Assembly: GCF_033958435.1 (NCBI RefSeq) | Contig: NC_134139.1 | Span: forward strand, 207,993,501 to 208,057,500 | Direction of reading: 5' to 3' | Source: Carettochelys insculpta | Lineage: Eukaryota > Chordata > Testudines > Carettochelyidae | DNA length: 64,000 nucleotides | Translations under genes and position numbers: made by a program | Shown here: in pieces, positions 45,020 through 56,100 of the stretch | Numbering within the stretch: position 1 is the stretch's first letter | Layout of the letters: every line of letters begins with the position of its first letter | The notes under the pieces: generated by a model | What the model was told of the DNA's origin: nothing | Databases searched by the model: none | Seen by the model: only the letters and a program-made list of their open reading frames with translations

Positions 45020-45739
45020 CATGCAAACATTTATCTCGCTCTTTTTGAATCTTGTTAAAGTTCTGGTCTTCACAGCCTCCTACAAGGAGTTCCATAGGCC
45101 GACCGTGCACTTCATGAAGAAAACTTCCTTTTGTTAGTTTTAAACCTGCAGCCTGTTAATTTCATTTGGTGACCCCTACTTCTTATGGGAACAAGTAAAT
45201 CATTTCCTTATTTAGTTTTTCCAAATCTGTCATGATTTTATAGACCTCTATATCCCCCTTACTCCACTCTTTTCTAGGCTGAAATGTCCCAGCCTTTTTA
45301 ATCTCTCTTCATGTGTCACCGTTCCAAACCCCTCATCTTTTTAATTGCCCTTTTCTGAACCTTCTCCAAAGCTAAAATATCTTTTTTGACATGAGGGAAC
45401 CACATCTGTGCACTGTATTCAAGACATGGTTCTCCCATGGATTCGAACAGCAGCAATAAAATATTCTTGGTCTTATTCTCTATCCCTTTTTAAATGATTC
45501 CTGCCATCCTGTTTGCTTTTTTGATGTTTTCAGAGAACTATCCGGGATGAGGCCAAGATCTTGCTCTTGAGTAGTTATAACTAAATCAGCCCCCATCAGT
45601 TTGTTTGTCTAGTTGGGATTATTTTCTCCAGTGTATATTACTTTACATTTCACAGCATTACATTTCCTTGGCCCTCTGGTTGCCCAATCACTCAGCTTTT
45701 GAGCTCTTTTCCAAGCTCTTCCCTGTCTGCTTTGATCTT
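45020..45739 (-). mobile_element. CR1 LINE (second subfamily), degenerate, minus strand
   Basis: Collinear with 15567-16185: CTTCACAGCCTCCTACAAGG, GTGCACTTCATGAAGAAAAC and CTTTTCTAGGCTGAAATGTC. There are many indels and no open frame. Continues to the SINE insertion at 45740 and probably resumes at 46269 for a few bases. Confidence 0.88.
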
Positions 45740-46256
45740 TAACAGCAATGAAGGGTCCTGTGGCACCTTATAGACTAACAGAAAAGTTTTGAGCATGAGC
45801 TTTCGTGAGCACAGACTCACTTCATCAGATGCTGGTCTTGGAAATCTGCAGGGCCAGGTATAAATAAGCCAGAGCAAGGGTGGGGATAACAAGGTTTGCT
45901 CAGTCAGCAAGGGTGAGGCTTACTACCAGCAGCTGATGATGTCCATTCGTTTGCATTTGGAGAGAAAAATGATGTCTGTCTGGGTTTGTGCAAGCTTCCT
46001 TGTGAGGTTGATAGATTTCCATTCAATATAGCTAAATGCAGTGCCTTGCATGGTGTCAAGTATCAGAGGGGTAGCTGTGTTAGTCTGGATCTCTGGCTTA
46101 TTTATACCTGGCCCTGCAGATTTCCAAGCCCAGCATCTGATGAAGTGAGTCTGTGCTCACGAAAGCTCATGCTCAAAACTTTTCTGTTAGTCTATAAGGT
46201 GCCACGGGACCCTTCGTTGCTGTTACAGATCCAGACTAACACGGCTACCCCTCCGA
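45740..46256. mobile_element. SINE-ended inverted repeat, 517 bp, with 12-bp target duplication
   Basis: The arms (about 45740-45872 and 46094-46228) are inverted copies containing GGTCCTGTGGCACCTTATAG, GAGCATGAGCTTTCGTGAGC and CTGCAGGGCCAGGTATAAAT. A 220-bp non-repeated spacer lies between them, with a SINE head (GTATCAGAGGGGTAGCTGTG) at 46058. TGCTTTGATCTT flanks both sides (45728-45739 and 46257-46268). It inserted into the CR1 described above. Confidence 0.88.
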
Positions 46257-46276
46257 TGCTTTGATCTTAACTCTCT

Positions 46277-46385
46277 TGAGCACAACCAGAAGTCCTATGG
46301 CACGTTATACACGAACAGATATTTTGGAGCATGAGCTTTCGCGGGCGAAGACCCAGTTTACTAGCAAACAAGAAGTCTAAGGGTC
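46277..46385 (+). mobile_element. 5'-truncated SINE of the GTATCAGAGGGG family
   Basis: Begins near AAGTCCTATGGCACGTTATA and continues with GAGCATGAGCTTTCGCGGGC. It lacks the tRNA-like head. Confidence 0.75.
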
Positions 46386-46439
46386 ATCACCAGCAAAGGC
46401 CCAGGGGATTAGGGCCGCAAAGGTCAGAGTAAATCTCTC

Positions 46440-47110
46440 CAGCCTGGGCAGGAGCAGGCCGCCCCCTTGTGTCTCGCTGCGTCAGTGCCAGGGCGGGTTT
46501 GCACCCCGGAGGCCGGAGCGCCCCGCGGGACTGGCTGGTGACCCGGCCGCCTGCAGAGGGAGCGCCGCCGCCCGGCCCTGCTTTCGCTTTCGTTTCGTTT
46601 GGGTTGCCGGGAAATGGCTGAGCTTTGGCGCTGCACCCCAGAGGGGTCAGCCCCGCCGAGTCCGGGGGCTGGAGCCGGCGCGGGGGATTCCAGCAGCGGT
46701 GGGGCGAGTTGGGAGCCCGGGCGCCCAGGTGGCCAAGGCGCACGGGGTGGCCAGGGCGCAGGGGCCGAGCCCCAGAGGGGCCCGCCGGCTTGGGGCTGTG
46801 CGGGGACGGCGCCGCCGGTTCCCCAGGGCTCGGAGTCCGCCACTTCCAGCGGCAGCCGCCTAGGAGCCGCCCCGGACAAGCGCGCCAGCCCCGGGAGCGC
46901 AGCGGAGCCGGGGTACCGCCTAGGGCCCGGCCCGGGGGCGCACAGCTGCGCGGCCCAGCGGAACGACGCCGACCTGCGGGGAGGCGCCCTCATGCTCCGG
47001 CTGCTCTGCCTCCTCGGCATGGGCCCAGAGGCGTCCAGCCGCCGGGACCGGGCGGGCGGGGAGCCGGACGCTCAGGTGAGGACGGGCCTCAGAGCCCGCC
47101 CCAGCCCCGG
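46440..47110 (+). promoter_or_regulatory. CpG island over exon 1 of the unnamed gene
   Basis: CpG density rises sharply here against both flanks, and the island covers the proposed start codon and the exon 1 donor. No TATA box is obvious. This is the pattern of a broadly expressed vertebrate promoter. Confidence 0.75.
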
Positions 47111-50100
47111 TTTGGCGTTGGGGCCTGGGAGGGTGTGTCCCCTCCGCATAACCTCTGGGGACTTGCCCTGCCTCCCCCCGAGATGTGTGCTGCGCGCTGC
47201 CTTGGCACCAGGGTGTAGCACTGCGCCATAATCCGCTGCTGCACTCCGCCCCAGAGCTGGCTGCATGGCAGGGCTGGGTGGGAAGGCACAGGCAGGGGCC
47301 TGGCCTACCTGGGGTGGTTAATCCATTGCCAGCCGCTCTGGGGGTGCCTTGTGTGAGCGCTGCAGCCCTGGGATGACAGCCATGGCCAGGGAGTGGGAGA
47401 GGGGCTGCGTTAGGGCTGGGAGCCAGAGTAACGGTAGGACTATGTCTCCATTGCCGAGGACTGTCGGCAAAAGAGACACAAATGGTGCAATGGATTTGCG
47501 TCCCTTTTGCTGACAGTTCTGTCGGGAGAGGCTTTTCCGACATTTGGCCCATCCGCCCCAGGGCCCAAGGTCGGAAAAACCCCCTGTTGAGGCAGCCCTT
47601 CTTCCTGGTGGAACCAGGTGTCAACAGAACACTCCCGGCCGGCACATCGCTGCCCACAGATCTGCCATCAGGGCATGTGCTCTGAAGTTTTGTCGACAGA
47701 AGCCTGCAGTCTAGACCTAATGGACTTCCCCCAGGACTTAAAAACAATCGCCCAGTTTGTGCAACAGCCAGAAACAAATCAAAGAAGCAGACAGAGGCAG
47801 GAGCCCAAAACAATGGAGAATAGCGAAGTAGTGATTTCAGACCAATGGTTGCTAAGCGATTCTTTGCCAGACAGAATGCAATCAAATGAAGGTTTTTAAA
47901 AACTTCTCGCTTACGTGAGGTGGGTCCGTGCTATTCGAAGGGGCAGCTTCTTAGCAGCTGAAGTTACATAGTTTGGCTGTAATTTCGAGGGTCTGCAGCG
48001 ATGTGACTTCCTGGTTCTTGACTTGCTGCTCTCTTAATGTGGCTGCAGAAAAAGGCCTTGGACCTCACGCCCTCTTAAAGCAGGTCCTGTTGGCTTGTGC
48101 CGAGCTAACCAAGCAGCCCAGATTGCTGAGTGGCAGTGACTGGGTCCTCTTTGTTATTTACCACTCCCCCGATTTTTATGTCAGCTTCCTGTTTATGCAT
48201 GTGTTGTCACTAAACTCTCCTGTGGGGCAGGGAAGTGCCAGAGCTCCATTACGCATGGGGGAAAGGAAGCAGAAAGCAGGGATGTCCGCCAGTGGCGGAA
48301 TGGGAATAGAACCCAGGAGTCCTGAGTCTGGGTCCTGTTCCTTAACCATAAGTTGGCTCCCTTCTTAGGCCCATCTGATGCACCCCTGTCCCTGCAGCCA
48401 TGTTCCAGGGCTGTGGGCCATGTGGATATGCCCACAGAGTGACTGTCCCACTGCTTGACGCGGGGGCACTGAGAGCCAGTGAACCAAACAGCAATGGAAA
48501 GCACTTCAGGCCAGGGGGCTGCCTGCAGCACCCCTCGTGCCAGCACCTCTGGGTCGATTGATCCCTCAGTTTGAAGTGATCCACCCCCATGCCCATGGCC
48601 GCTGACGAGGGGGAAGGGGGCAGCTGCCCTGGGGTCCACTGTTGCAAAGGGGCCCTGGGCTCCTGTGAGAATACCAGCAGCCTGAACAGCATGGGCCGAG
48701 CACTGCTGAAGTGCTAGCTGGGGGGACACTGGCTCCCAGACTTGCCCCTTCTGGAGGCCCACCCCACAGCTTGCCCTGGGCCCTATGGGGGGATGTTGGC
48801 AGCCTTGTTCAGGATGCTCAAGTGATGGGCAAGGACAAGGAGGTTGAAAGCAGGCCGGGCGCCTGTAGCCTGCTGCTACAATTCGCGTGTCTCTTCATCT
48901 TTAAGCTCGGCGCGCGGCGGGAGTGGGAGGCAGCTGGAACGGCCTGCGAGATTCGGAAGACGGCAGAGAGGCTGCAGATGCAGCTGGAGGTGAGGGACTG
49001 GCCAACCAGCTTCACCTTGTCCAGCTGATAAAACCTCCTGCAGGTACTGGTAACAGAGCATCACGTGCCTGTCCGAGCGAGAAGCGCCAGGCAATGCAAC
49101 ACGCTGCCGTTGGGCCTGAGCCGGGGTCCGTGTGCACCAGGGTTGGGCTGAGGAGGAGAAGTAGTTTGGGGTGAGCAAATTTTTTACGTCAGGCTCCACT
49201 TTTCATCCCTGCAATTAACAGCCCCCCTCCCCCCCATCTAATGGAATCCAAACCGACGGAATTTTCGCTGTGTTCAAATGGGAAAACCCCTTTCGGCCGT
49301 GCAAGAAAATAAGTTGGTAGAATGTAAAAAGTGTATTAATTGGTGTATAACAGTGAACACACACACGCACAGAAACAAAACAAAAAAGCAGTAAAGTAGC
49401 ACTTTAAAGACTAACAAAATAATTTATTAGGTGATGACCTTTCATGGGATAGCCCCACTTCTTCAGCCCATAGCCAGACCAGACCAGACTCAATATTAAA
49501 GGCACAGAGAACCAAAAACAGTAATCAAGGTGGACAAATCAGAAAAAGAATTATCAAAGTGAGCAAATCAGAGACTAGAGGGGCAGGGCCAGGGAGGGGT
49601 CAAGAATTAGATTAAGCCAAGTCTGCCGAAGAGCCCCTATAATGACCCAGAAAGTTCACATCCCAGTTCAAACCATGTGTTAATGTGTCGAATTTGAATA
49701 TAAAAGAGAGTTCAGCAGCCTCTCTTTCAAGACTGTTGTGAAAATTCCTCTTTAGTAAGATGCAGACTTAAAATGTGACACATTAACACATGGTTTGAAC
49801 CGCGATGTGAACTTTCTGGGTCATTGCAGGGGCTCTTTTGCATAGTTGGCTTAATCTAAGTCTTGACTCCTCCTCCCCCCACCCCTCACTCTCTGATTTG
49901 CTCACCTTGATTATTTTTTTTCTGATTTGTCCACCTTGATTACTGGTTTTGGTTCTCTGTGCCTTAAATATTGAGTCTGTTCTGGTCTGGCTGTGGTCTG
50001 AAGAAGTGGGTCTGTCCCACGAAAGCTCATCACCTAATACATTATTTTGTTAGTCTTTAAAGTGCTACTGGGCTGCTTTTTTGTTTTGATAGTGTACAGG

Positions 50101-53100
50101 CTAGCCCGGCTCCCTCTCTGGTACTACACACAGAAACAGATGTCAACATTTGTAATGAGATGGACAGGCCTGGAGACCCAGCAGCCGATCCTGCCGTGCC
50201 CCCCAATGAAATCTTGTGCCCCCCTGAAGTGGCCCGCTCCCCATTTTGCACACCCCTGACTTAGTTAATACAGCTCTCATTTGTATCTACTCTGGTAGGA
50301 TCTCCTGAGTCCCAGCCCTGGACCAGGATTGTTCTGGGTGTTGGACAAAACACCAGAGAAAAGTCCCTGCTCGTGTTCGCTCTGTTTTTGTCCATCCAGG
50401 GGTGGAATAAATGTTGTTACACGCACCTAGGCATGTGCAGATGTGCACTGGCAATAGAAACACATGCAGACATCTGTGGGTGTGCAGCTACTTAGCTGGG
50501 CAGCACCTGAATCTCTCCTGGGTGGCTACCCCAGTGCTCGGATTACAGGGGTTGCTGGTCCAGCATCTTTATCCTGATATCACTGGGTCCATCCTGGGGT
50601 TTTAACAGCATGATTCAGTTAAGAATAAGCCCTCTGTACCCCATCGTGACACTGGTAAAAAAAACCATATATGGGGTAGGCCTCCATCACTCCTTTGTCC
50701 CGTTGGCTGCCCTGTGGCCCCTCTCTGGGTTTAGACTGTGCTTGGATTTTTCCAGTTCCCATCTGTCCCAGCTACTTACCTGTTGCAGTGGCACTTCAGC
50801 ACCTCAGGGGTTGGAGTGCGTCTATCCTTCCGCCCCACCACCCAGCCCTTTGGGCGTGCAGTTAACCACATTGTAGAGCTGGGAAGCTGAGGCACAGAGA
50901 GATCACGGCACTGGGAGTTAGATGTCTGAACACCTGCAAGGATCTGGGCTTCCTGAGAGACTTGCCCAAGGTGTCGCAGTGAGTCAGGGATAGAACCCAG
51001 GAGTCCCAGTCCAGCCATGCTTTGGTCAGATTTGGGTATTGCACCATCTCCCTGTATCCCGGGCTGGTGCCTGCTCCATGTGCTAAGTCCCTGCTGCTCC
51101 TCGCAGGCTCTGAAAGGCTCCTCGAACCCAGAGACACTGGAATTCCTCCAGGCTCTAGAAGCTCCCCTCCGAATTGCCAGCCGTGTGCTCGCTGAGAACC
51201 AGAGGCTACGGCGGGAGCTGGAGGAGACGAAGGGCAGGTTGGCAGCGCCAGCGTCCCAACATCCATCCATCCAGCTCCCAACCCGCTGGCCACTGCTCTC
51301 CAGGACTCCCCAGACACCGTTCCCCCGGGCCACCCAGCAAACAGGTAAGCACCTGCACTTCCCCTGACCAGGCTAACCCAGGGAGCCTGGGTTGAGCAGC
51401 AATGGGGGGGATTCTTTCCACCTGTGAGAAGCAGGGACCAGCGATGGACAGGTGGGCAAGCTGAGGGAGCAGTGGGGCTGGGTGTGTCTCCATGGATTGG
51501 GCTGTGCCTCGCCAAGGGGTTGAACGATGTTCTGCAGCCCTTCCTCCTGCCCTGACTATCTTTAGAATCACAGAGCTGGAAGGAGCCTCAGGAAGCTATC
51601 AAATCCAGTCTTCTGCACTCCGGGCAGGACCAAACACTACCTAGACCATCGCTGCCAGATGCTTGTCCAACCTGCTCTTAAATATCTCCAGTCATGGAAA
51701 TTCCACACCCTCCCTGGGCAATTGATACCAGTGTTTGACCGCCTTGACAGGCTGGGCATTAGGAAAATCTTCCTAAACCTCCCTTGCTGCAGTTTAAGCC
51801 CTTTGCTTCTTGTCCTATGCTTGTGGTCCACTATGACCCCTATATCCCCTTTCTGCAGTGCTCCGTCTCGGGAGACACTTCCCATTTTGTACGTGTGACA
51901 CAGGGTCAGCGGAGGGCAACAAAAATGATTAAGGGGCTTTAGCACATGACCTGTGAGGAGAGGCTGAGGGATTTGGGCTTGTTTAGTTTGCAGAAGAGAA
52001 GAGTGAGGGGTGATTTAATAGCAGCCTTCAACTTCCTGAGGGAATGCTCGAAAGAGGATGGAGAGAAATTGTTCTCAGTGGTGATGGATGGCAGAACAAG
52101 GAGCAATGGTCTGAAGTTACGGAGGAAGAAGTGTAGGTTGAAGATTAGGAAAAATTACTTCTCCAGGAGGGAGGTGAAGCACTCGAATGCATTACCTAGA
52201 GAGGTGGTGGATTCTCCATCCCTAGTGGTTTGTAAGTCCCAGCTTGAGAAAACCCTGGCTGGGATGATTTAGTTAGGGTTGGTCCTGTTTTATGCAGGGG
52301 GCTGGACTCAATGACCTTCTGAGGTCCCTTCCAGCCCTGGGATCTATGATTGGTTGGTCCTTCCAAAGTGGAGCACTTTGCATGTCTCCTTACGGGATTT
52401 CGTCCTATTTACCTCAGACCATTTCTCCAATTTGTCTGGATCATTTTGAATTATAATCTGATCCTCCAGAGCACTTGCAGCCCCTCCCAGCCTGGTGTTG
52501 TCAGCGAACCTTAGAATGGTGCCCTCTGTGCCTCTGTCTGAATCCTTGATGAAGATATTGCAGAGACCCGGTCACCAAACTGGTCCCTGTAGAACCCCAC
52601 TGGTTATGCCCTTCTGGCGTGACTGTGAGCCCTTTGATAACTACTTTCTGGGGAAGGTTATCCAACTTATTATGAGGCAACCTTGTAGTAGAGCTCCAGC
52701 TACGTTATATTTCCCTAGTTTGATTAAAGAGAAAGTAAACGTACACCGCATGTACCGCTTCTCCCATATCCACAAGGCTTGTTATCCTGTCGAAGAACGC
52801 GATCACATTGGTTTGACATTTGTTCTTTAAAATTCTCCTTACTATTTTCTGGCTGTCAAGTATCTCCTCAGCCAGCACTGGGGGAGTATTGTAGGATACA
52901 TTTCATCAGACCCTGGTGATTTCATAGAATCACAGGGCTGGAAGGGACCTCAGGAGCTTATCTGGTCCAGCCCCCTGCTACAAGCAGGATCAACCCCCAC
53001 TAAGTCATCCCAGCCAGGACCTTGTCCAGCCAGGACTTAAAAACCTTGAGGGATGGAGACTCCACCACCTCTCTAGGCAACACGTTTCAGTGCTTCACCA

Positions 53101-56100
53101 CCCTCCTGGGGAAGTTGTTTTTCCTACTATCCAATCTACACCTCCCCCTCTGCAACTTCAGACCATTGCTCCTTGTTCTGCCGTCTGTCACCACTGAGAG
53201 TAGTTTCTCACCCTCCTTTTTAGAGCTCCCCTTCAGGAAGTTGAAGGCTGCTATTAAATCACCCCTCACTCTTCTCTTCTGTAAACTAAACAAGCCCAAA
53301 TCCCTCAGCCTCTCCTCATAGGTCTTGTGCTCCAGCCCCTTAATCATTTTTGTTGCTCTTCACTGAACCTGCTCCAGCACATCCACATCCTTTTTCTAAT
53401 GGGGGGGCCCAAAACTGGACACAATATTCCAGATGTGGCCTCACCAGTGCTGAATAGAGGGGAACAACTACTACTCTAGACCTGCTCAAAATGCTCCTCC
53501 TAATGCACCCCAGTATGCCGTTAGCCTCTTGGCTACAAGGGACCACTGTTTACTCATATCCAGCCTTTCATCCACCATAACCCCTCGGTCCCTTTCCATC
53601 GTACTGCTGCTGAGCCAGTTGGTCCCCAGCCTGTAACAATGCTTGGGATTCTTCTGCCCCAGGTGCAGGACTCTGCACTTCTCCTTGTTGAACCGCATCA
53701 GATTTCTTTTGCCCCAGTCCTCCAATTTATCCAGGTCACTCTGGATTCTCTCTCTACCCTCCAACGTATCTACCTCTCCCCCTAGCTTTGTGTCCTCCGC
53801 AATCTTGCTCAGGATGCAATCCAGTCCCTCAGCCAGGTCATTAATGTAGATGTTGAACAACACCAGCCTCAGAACTGAGCCTTGCAGCACTCTGCTTGAA
53901 ACTGACCGCCTTCCGGATATTGAGCCATTGACCACTACCTGTTGGGCCTGGGTAGACATCTAAGTTATCTACAGACATCTAATTTATCTAAATAATCTTA
54001 ACTTGTTCTTTTCCTATATTAACATCTGAACCTACCTCATTTTCACTGGTATTCCCTAGGGTAGGTGTCTAAGCACCACTAACTTTGGTGAAAACCAAAA
54101 CAAAGATGTTATTAAGCACTTCTGCCACCTCCACATTTTCTGTTACTGTTTTTCCCTCTTCATTGAGTAATAGGCCTACCCTGTCTGTGATTGTCCTCTT
54201 CCTTCTAATGTATTCGTAGAATGTTTTCTTGTTACCCTTTATGTCTCTAGCTAATTTGAGTGTGTCTTGTACCTTGTCCTTTCTAATTTTGCCTCTACAG
54301 ACTTTTATTTGTTTGCGTAGCTCCTACGTACTTTGATCCGTTTTCCGCTTGTTGAAGGTTTCCTTTTTGATTTTTAGGTCATTCAGGCTCTCCTGGGTAA
54401 AGCCGGAGGGGGAGGGGTCGCTCAGTGGCTTGAGCATTGGCTTGCTAAACCCAGGGTTGTGAGTTCAGTCCTTGAATGTGCCATTTAGGGATCTGGAGTT
54501 TGGGGGGAAAAAAAAAAGGGATGGTGCATGGTCCTGCCAAGAAGGCAGAGAACTGGGCTTGATGACCTCCTGAGGTCCCTCTCAGTTCTATAAGACATGT
54601 ATCTCCATATGTAAACTTATTTTTAGGGTAGCCTCATGCCAAACTTCCTGGCTTCTTTGCAGTGGAATAGTTTGCTTTTTCACCCCTAGGGTGCGTCTAC
54701 ACTAGCCGGCTACTTCAAAGTAGCCGGCACAACGTCGAAATAGCGCGCGTCGCGTCTACACGTGCCGTGAGCTATTTCGATGTTGAAATCGATGTTAGGC
54801 GGTGAGACGTCGAAATCGATATTCCCATCCAAAGATGGGAACAGCGCCCTACTTCGATGTTTGACGTTCAACATCAAAGTAGGGCGGGTGTAGATGATTC
54901 GCGTCTTGCTACTTCGAAATAGCAGGGTCCTCCATGGCGGCCATCAGCTGAGGGGTTGAGAGACGCTCTGTCCAGCCCCTGCGGGGCTCTATGGTCACTG
55001 CACGCAGCAGCCCTTAGCCCAGGGCTTCTGGCTGCTGCTGCTGCAGCTGGGGGTCCATGCTGCGTGCACGTGGTCTGCAACCGGTTGTCGGCTCTGTGGC
55101 TCTTGTGCTGTGCAGGCCGAGTGTGTCTGGGAGGGGCCCTTTAAGGGAGCGGCTTGGGGCTTTGCTGGCTCCTTATTTCGACAGGGAGCACTTGTGTGTG
55201 TGGATGCTCCACATTTCCTTCCAGGGCTGCTCCTTTTGATGTTCCCCGTCGCTACTTCGACGTTGAACGTCGATGGCACCAGCCCTGGAGGACGTGTAGA
55301 CGATACGCGTCGAAGTAGCCTATTTCGATGTCCTAACTTCGAAATAGGCTATTTCGACGTAGTGTGCTAGTGTAGACGTAGCCTTAATGTCTTTTTGAAA
55401 AATGGTCAATTGTTTTCACTTGCTTTCTTCTTAGTCTTGCTTCCCATGGACCCACTTACCTACCCGCTCCTGGAGTTTGCTGAAGTGTGCTTTCTTGACA
55501 TCCACTGTCTTTATTTTGCTCTCCTCTCTCCTACCGTCCCATAGAATCACATACTCGATCATTTCATGGTCACTTTCTCCCAGGCTGCCTGCCTGTTTCA
55601 AATTCTCAGCCAGTTCCTCCCTATTTGTTAAAATCAAACCTAGAGCAGCCTTCCCCCAGGAGCTTTCTCCACCTTGTGAAGTGAAAAATGGTCCCCCATC
55701 CTTTCCAAGAACATGCTGGAGCAGCTGTGCCCGACTGTGTTACTTTCCCAGCAGATGTCTGGGTAGCTGAAATCCCCCATCACCACCAAGTCCTGTGCTT
55801 TGGATGATTTTGTTAAAAAAAAGCCTCATCTGCCTCTTCTGCCTGGTCAGGTAGATGTTGTAGACCCCCACCCTGACAAAACCGTTTTATCCTCACCTAG
55901 AGACTCTCAACAGGTCTGTCTCCTACATCAGTCTCAGCCTCACCCCACGTGTATGCATCTTTGACATAAGGCCACACCACTGCCTGCCCTTCCTGCATAA
56001 AGTACCCAGCTATACAAATATTCCACTTGTGTATTATCCCACCAATCTCTGTGATGTCAACTGTCATAAGTATCAGAGAGGGAGCCGTGTCAGTCTGTAT

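Larger units (their letters stand above)
52922..56063 (-). mobile_element. Long CR1 LINE, minus strand, interrupted by a SINE and a MITE
   Basis: From its 3' terminus (plus strand CATAGAATCACAGGGCTGGA) it runs through the ORF2 C terminus (53347-53087, [20 protein letters not shown]), the RT region (53959-53486, [20 protein letters not shown]; the catalytic box reads IAEDTKL instead of FADDTKL) and upstream DNA. The endonuclease end lies at 55637-55431 ([12 protein letters not shown]). Insertions are the tRNA-derived SINE at 54406-54590 and MITE copy C at 54689-55383. It is about 2.2 kb without them. Degenerate. Confidence 0.85.

Noticed and set aside
46424..47020. 198-codon antisense frame over exon 1 of the unnamed gene
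   Set aside because: A shadow of CpG-island composition; no motifs.
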